Shown: positions 60,194 through 64,000 of the stretch, one piece after another | How the letters are laid out: each line of letters begins with the position of its first letter | How positions within the stretch are numbered: the first letter of the stretch is position 1 | NCBI GenBank assembly: GCA_020726505.1 | Contig: JAHLEZ010000018.1 | Coordinates: 930,001-994,000, forward strand | Reading direction: 5' to 3' | Source: Leptodontidium sp. MPI-SDFR-AT-0119 | Taxonomy: Eukaryota > Ascomycota > Leotiomycetes > Helotiales > Leptodontidiaceae | Length of the DNA stretch: 64,000 nucleotides | Translations under genes and position numbers: made by a program | Notes under the pieces: generated by a model | What the model saw: only the letters and a program-made list of their open reading frames with translations | Database searches by the model: none | Told to the model about the DNA's origin: nothing

Positions 60194-60533
60194 TGGACGT
60201 TACATCACTTCTTCACCTTTCCTAACACAACGTCTATTCACTCCGAAGTTCTTAAGACCTCTCTGCTTTAGTTATTTGTTTTTCCTATCCTCATGCATTC
60301 TTTTTTACTGTACTGCTGGATACGTCACTTCAATGATTTAATGAATTCAGTTAATAAGCATAGATTTAACAAGATTTAAATTACCGAGTTGAGCTACTTC
60401 TCAATTTCCCGATTTTCTTTTGGTGATTTTTCCTAACCTACAACAAAAAGCTAGTAACCCGACAAGTACAGTAACAGAAATAAATATAATAAAGAATCCT
60501 GGTGTTCGAAATTACAATATATCCCAGTATGAC
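60194..60533. other. Short spacer
   Basis: AT-rich transition from the gypsy LTR to unmutated DNA; nothing supported. Confidence 0.4.
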
Positions 60534-61148
60534 TTACGTCTGCAGCTTGGGAGCATCAGGAATCCAGTCATCTATTCTGTGGGCCCAAAAAAGCCACTCC
60601 ATATGATTCTTGGCGGCGGATGTCAAATCCATCCCACAGGCCTTATCTTGCTTATCGCTTTTGAAACAACGATAATTGTAGCCCAACTCCTCATCAGCGA
60701 GCTCAGCAACACAAACAAATGCATGGCATTTTGGACACTGAATCACGGCTTCCTCATCGGTCGGATGAGGTGGAGGAGTACGGAACCTAAGCTTTTGTGC
60801 AGCTCTTTTGAATTCTTCTAACTTCTCTCTCTCTTCGATTGCAGTGTTGCGGGATTGCTCGTCCCTCTTCGCGTCGATTATTTTCTCGATTACACAGTTA
60901 TCATATAGATCCTTTCCACAGTATTTTATATGTCCGTCCCTTCTACGTCGCCAGCCGTTAAAGCAAAAATGGTTTCTCAACCCTACGGCCCTGTAAGTTG
61001 GGTTGCTTTCGAGATTCTCTAGAGCGTAGATACGGATATGTACATCGCACGAAGAACAGTAGACCTTGAGTTTAGAGGCTGGAGCTTCTGGCTCAAGCCC
61101 ATGCCCAACGCCGCTGGCGTAAAGAGGCTTGCGTTTGGAGGGGCTCAT
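60534..61148 (-). CDS. Cys-rich hypothetical protein with two zinc-ribbon-like modules
   Basis: 204 residues from the ATG MSPSKRKP at 61148 (an ATG five codons upstream is also in frame). Two Cys-containing modules are visible: YCSSCDVHIRIYALENL with later Cys at FCFNGW and KYCGKDL, and QCPKCHAFVCVAEL with later Cys at YRCFKSD and KACGMDL. Each has a CxxC pair, a spacer and two more Cys, consistent with zinc binding. A charged helix joins them. The C-terminus EWLFWAHRIDDWIPDAP has several Trp. Family not recognised; a nucleic-acid-binding role is a guess from the Cys pattern. Intact and not RIP-mutated, although gypsy DNA ends 340 bp away. Confidence 0.65.
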   Translation of the reverse strand: MSPSKRKPLYASGVGHGLEPEAPASKLKVYCSSCDVHIRIYALENLESNPTYRAVGLRNHFCFNGWRRRRDGHIKYCGKDLYDNCVIEKIIDAKRDEQSRNTAIEEREKLEEFKRAAQKLRFRTPPPHPTDEEAVIQCPKCHAFVCVAELADEELGYNYRCFKSDKQDKACGMDLTSAAKNHMEWLFWAHRIDDWIPDAPKLQT

Positions 61149-61893
61149 GATTGTGAATTGCACTTCAAATATAAGTGAAATGGCCTCTAAAGAAAGTGTG
61201 GCTGCAGAGTGTTGCGAGGATTCGGGGCACTTGGAGATCTGATGATTGAAGTATGATAAGGAAATTGGTCCATCTCGATACTCTATTCTACGAAGGGTTC
61301 CGAAGACTTTATATATGATTTCAAAAACTTCTTCGGATTATTATATATCCGTAGGAATTAAATTACTTTCTTTGTTACCTTCGGAGAAGTAGGTTTATTA
61401 AAAAAATAAAAATAAAAATAAAAAACAGCCTCCGATAAAGACAGGAGTGTGGTGCTATTTTTCCGTGTTTTGGGTTGTTTTCGAGCTGTTTTTTTACCAA
61501 GATTTGTGATGGATATTCAGCCTGTTTTCTGTTTGGTAGTGTGATGTATGGAGATGACGAAAATGAAAAGTTGGAGAGAGAGAGCGAAGAGGGGTGAGAG
61601 GTTGTGGTACCTTGTGAGGTTCTATGAGCAGCCACGAATGGTCAACGACAGGGAAGAAAATTTAAGGAACTCAACAGTTTCTCCACTTATTTTAATTTCC
61701 ATTTATGGAATATTTCAGCATGCCGTGATTCGGGGTATTAGGTGTGAGGTGAACTAAGCTGAGAAATATTAGAATTTCAAGTAAAAAATAATATGATTAG
61801 AATATCGTGGAAGAGGGCAAAACATCGCATTGACGAAAAAAAGATTAAAAAACCACAGCCAGAGCAACACACCACTTCCAGTTAAGTTGCGAA
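61149..61893. other. Intergenic region between two Cys-rich genes
   Basis: Moderately AT-rich. Short ORFs on both strands at 61375-61757 have no features. Presumed promoter of the 61148 gene and 3' flank of the next one. Confidence 0.4.
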
Positions 61894-62299
61894 CTAAGAT
61901 AATCTCTTCCTGTGCTTCTTAAAAACGGGTGTCTTTCCAGAGTGGCCTTCGCTTCCCACTTGCTTCGGTGACTTACTTCCACCACTGGCCCGTTGAGAGT
62001 TTTCCGACCACTTTATACGCACCTCCCCAACCCATTTCAACTTCTCTACTTCCTCAGCCTTTATCTTCTTCAGCCTTTCCTTCTCCACTTTCTCCCTCGA
62101 ACAACTTGTCTTGTTCCTTCTCGAATTTCTCTCCCTGTATCGCACAATCATTGGCCTTCTCTAATATAGCATTGCGTAGCTTTTTAGTAGACATTCTCTG
62201 CTGACCGCGTTCCCCTTTGCCGAGCTCGTAGCATGTTGTACAGTGCTGGTTTAGATCTGTTCTCACGTCGACGAGGTATACGCATGTTGGACAGATCAT
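61894..62299 (-). pseudogene. Cys-rich/charged gene with a one-base frameshift
   Basis: The N-terminal frame (62299 to about 62085) starts MICPTCVYLVDVRTD then HCTTCYELGKGERGQ, a CxxC pair twice. It continues with a helix LRNAILEKANDCAIQGEKF. The charged helix then carries on in another frame (EKVEKERLKKIKAEEVEKL and WVGEVRIKWSE) to the stop at 61894. Removing one G in the run near 62095 would join them. This DNA is the unmutated relative of the RIP-mutated copy at 25365-25561 and 35162-35410, so it belongs to a repeated family. Whether it is a pseudogene or a sequencing slip is unclear. Confidence 0.5.
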
Positions 62300-62617
62300 G
62301 GTGGGAAGTTGCTGGTGTCGTATCTGTATCTATCGTAGGGACATTGTGGTTTTGGATGGGATAGTGGAGGCATGATGCTTGTTGCTTGAATCTATTTTTC
62401 GAGATATTTGACTAGCTGGTTTGTCTTAGAATTGATAATTCAGTGCGTGGATAGCTCTATGGTCGTAGGTGCGCTGGGAAGATGTGGAAGGAGTTTTGAC
62501 TTCAAAGCGAAGAAACGTATTTTTATACTTCTTATTTGTGAATGCCCATTTCACGTTGTGATTCATTTAAATAGACAAAGGCACTTGAAGTTCTTGAAGA
62601 AGAAGAAGATTGTTATA
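62300..62617. other. Spacer before DNA transposon terminus
   Basis: An open + strand frame (62408-62704) crosses the proposed transposon end and is probably not coding. Nothing else seen. Confidence 0.35.
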
Positions 62618-64000
62618 CAGTCGGACCGCCTCAAAACCGACAAAAATTTAAACTTTAAAAAAGTGGAGATATTTTCTTATAAGATACTACGTTTATATAT
62701 TTAAAGCCATTTAGCCTCTTAGCTTTTTTTATTTTACTATATAATTAAAAAGTTATATCCAAATATAAAATAAAAAAACGACATTTCAAAAAAAATGATC
62801 CCTTTTTCTTGGCGACGATATAACTTTATAAAACTAAGCCCGATTTGGATAAAAGTGGGTCCGTTAGAAAGCTAGCAATTAGACGTATAAGATGGATTAG
62901 ATAGTTCTTTAAAATGTGGAGGTTTAATAATATATTATTATTGAAGTTCCTTAGCTTCATAATTAAGCGAGCTGAAATATCTTTAACTTTCAACGTCAAC
63001 TCTACCTAATATTACTACTACTACACCGGCTATTTCAACCACCACTCTCACAACACTTATTATGGCTCCTTCGAAGCGTAATAGAGGCGCTACTCTTGCT
63101 AAATCACCTCCTGGATCGCCTATTCGGCCAATCACAAAGCGTCCTCGTCAACAAACACCTGAAGCCTCTGGTTCTTTACCTCTACCTTTACGCCCTACAA
63201 AGCTTATTGTTACCACTACACCTACTGCTTTTAATAGTAGTCAAGTCGACGAATCAGAGTTTAAGGAGGAAAGGAGAGCTCAAGTGATTAGCGAATCAGA
63301 GAGCGAAGAAGAAGAAGATGATGATATTACTCGTACCAATGAGTTTTTAGATCAAGATCTTAAAGAGCTAGGCCGGGATAGGCTAGACAGGGAGGAAATT
63401 GACGAATCAGATATTGAGAAGGAAGTTACTGAAGAGTTTAAAATCTCTAAGTACTTTCGTCAGTCAATAATCGATTTAGAAGGCAAAGTGGTATTGCCTT
63501 CTAAAGAAGTATTCAACGTATTAACGTTTGGTTAGTATCTTCTTATTCTTTTAATAAATATAATAACTAATTTATATATTAGTTCCTAAAGGCCCTCATA
63601 AGAGTAAATTAGCTCCTCTTTCAGAAAAGGGATCAGCCACTCAAAAGAGAGCTAGAGCAGCTCAACGAGAATTAAATCGTCAAAATTCTCTCCACAAGTC
63701 TAAAACTCCCGCACACAATCAGCCTACCCTACAACAACCTCTCACTGGTTTCTTTAAACCAAAACCTCTTATAATAGAGCCTCCCGACGACGATCCTTTT
63801 GAAGATATCGACGATTTAAGCGACGAAGAAGACGAAGAGTTCGATCAACAAGTAGAGGAAGAACTTCGGGCCGAAGATAACTCTATTGAGTTAGACGATT
63901 TCAACGATATCGAATTTACAGATGATCGCAACGAGCTCTTATTGGATTCGCTTATTGGAGATGCTATTAACTTTGGCTTTACCGAAATTACTTCTACGCT
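62618..64000 (+). mobile_element. Probable DNA transposon, left end (continues beyond window)
   Basis: A pogo/Fot1-like terminus CAGTCGGACCGCCTCAAAA starts right after a TA dinucleotide at 62616-62617. About 440 bp of AT-rich subterminal DNA follows, then the ORF at 63062. Tc1/mariner/pogo elements carry such CAGT termini and TA duplications. The right end is outside the window, so the call rests on the terminus only. Confidence 0.45.
63062..64000 (+). CDS. Acidic protein with PCNA-interaction-like motif, partial (3' end outside window)
   Basis: Exon 1 (63062-63530) and exon 2 (63583 onward) are joined by a 52-bp intron in phase. The N-terminus is basic and Pro/Ser-rich (MAPSKRNRGATLAKSPPGS, then RPITKRPRQQTP, nuclear-localisation-like). 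The middle is very acidic (ESESEEEEDDD). Exon 2 contains QQPLTGFF, which fits the PIP-box pattern QxxLxxFF used to bind PCNA, followed by another acidic region. No transposase domain is visible before the window ends. Its place behind a transposon-like terminus suggests it is the element's transposase N-terminus; the alternative is a host replication or repair protein. Confidence 0.55.

Noticed and set aside
1..64000. tRNA, rRNA and CRISPR arrays
   Set aside because: No cloverleaf-compatible A/B-box pairs or regular spaced repeats were recognised by eye; a tRNAscan run would settle tRNAs.

Overview
The window is nuclear DNA from a filamentous ascomycete (Pezizomycotina). The gene repertoire and the AT/GC compartments fit Leotiomycetes, but that placement is inference. 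Supporting signs are genes split by short GT-AG introns (about 47-95 bp, often with CTAAC or CTGAC before the acceptor), fungus-specific families (HET, NACHT-ankyrin, Zn2Cys6, Dal5-like MFS), and long AT-rich blocks in which recognisable transposon proteins are full of stop codons, the signature of repeat-induced point mutation (RIP). No tRNA, rRNA or CRISPR was seen.

Layout: 1-3450 is RIP-mutated retrotransposon DNA (a Ty1/copia pol on +, plus a second relic). 3.9-5.7 kb holds an intact Dal5-like MFS transporter. 7.4-24.7 kb holds a group of genes of the kind used in fungal self/non-self recognition and regulated cell death, all on the minus strand: a 1785-residue NACHT protein with about 30 ankyrin repeats, a coiled-coil protein, a caspase-like (C14-type) protein, and a HET-domain protein with an N-terminal membrane region. 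25.4-35.4 kb is a nested transposon: a Ty1/copia element with two 274-bp LTRs and a 5-bp target duplication sits inside a Tc1/mariner-type element, which itself sits inside a RIP-mutated duplicate of sequence found again at 61.8-62.3 kb. 35.4-39.5 kb is gene-poor, with three copies of a ~150-bp MITE-like repeat and one small gene.

39.6-46.3 kb holds a Zn2Cys6 regulator (apparently frameshifted), an FAD-dependent oxidoreductase, a small acidic protein with a Ser-Asp run, and a bHLH factor with an SREBP-type basic region. 47.7-55.2 kb holds two large uncharacterised genes, one of which needs one extra base to read through. 55.3-60.2 kb is a mosaic of RIP-mutated Ty3/gypsy pieces in both orientations, ending in a recognisable 3' LTR. 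60.5-62.3 kb has two small Cys-rich genes, one frameshifted. From 62.6 kb a probable DNA transposon begins and runs off the window; its ORF carries a PCNA-interaction-like motif.

The most interesting biology is the co-location of NACHT-ankyrin, caspase-like and membrane-HET proteins between two transposon blocks. The best structural story is the three-layer nested insertion. All gene models are read by eye and exon borders are predictions.
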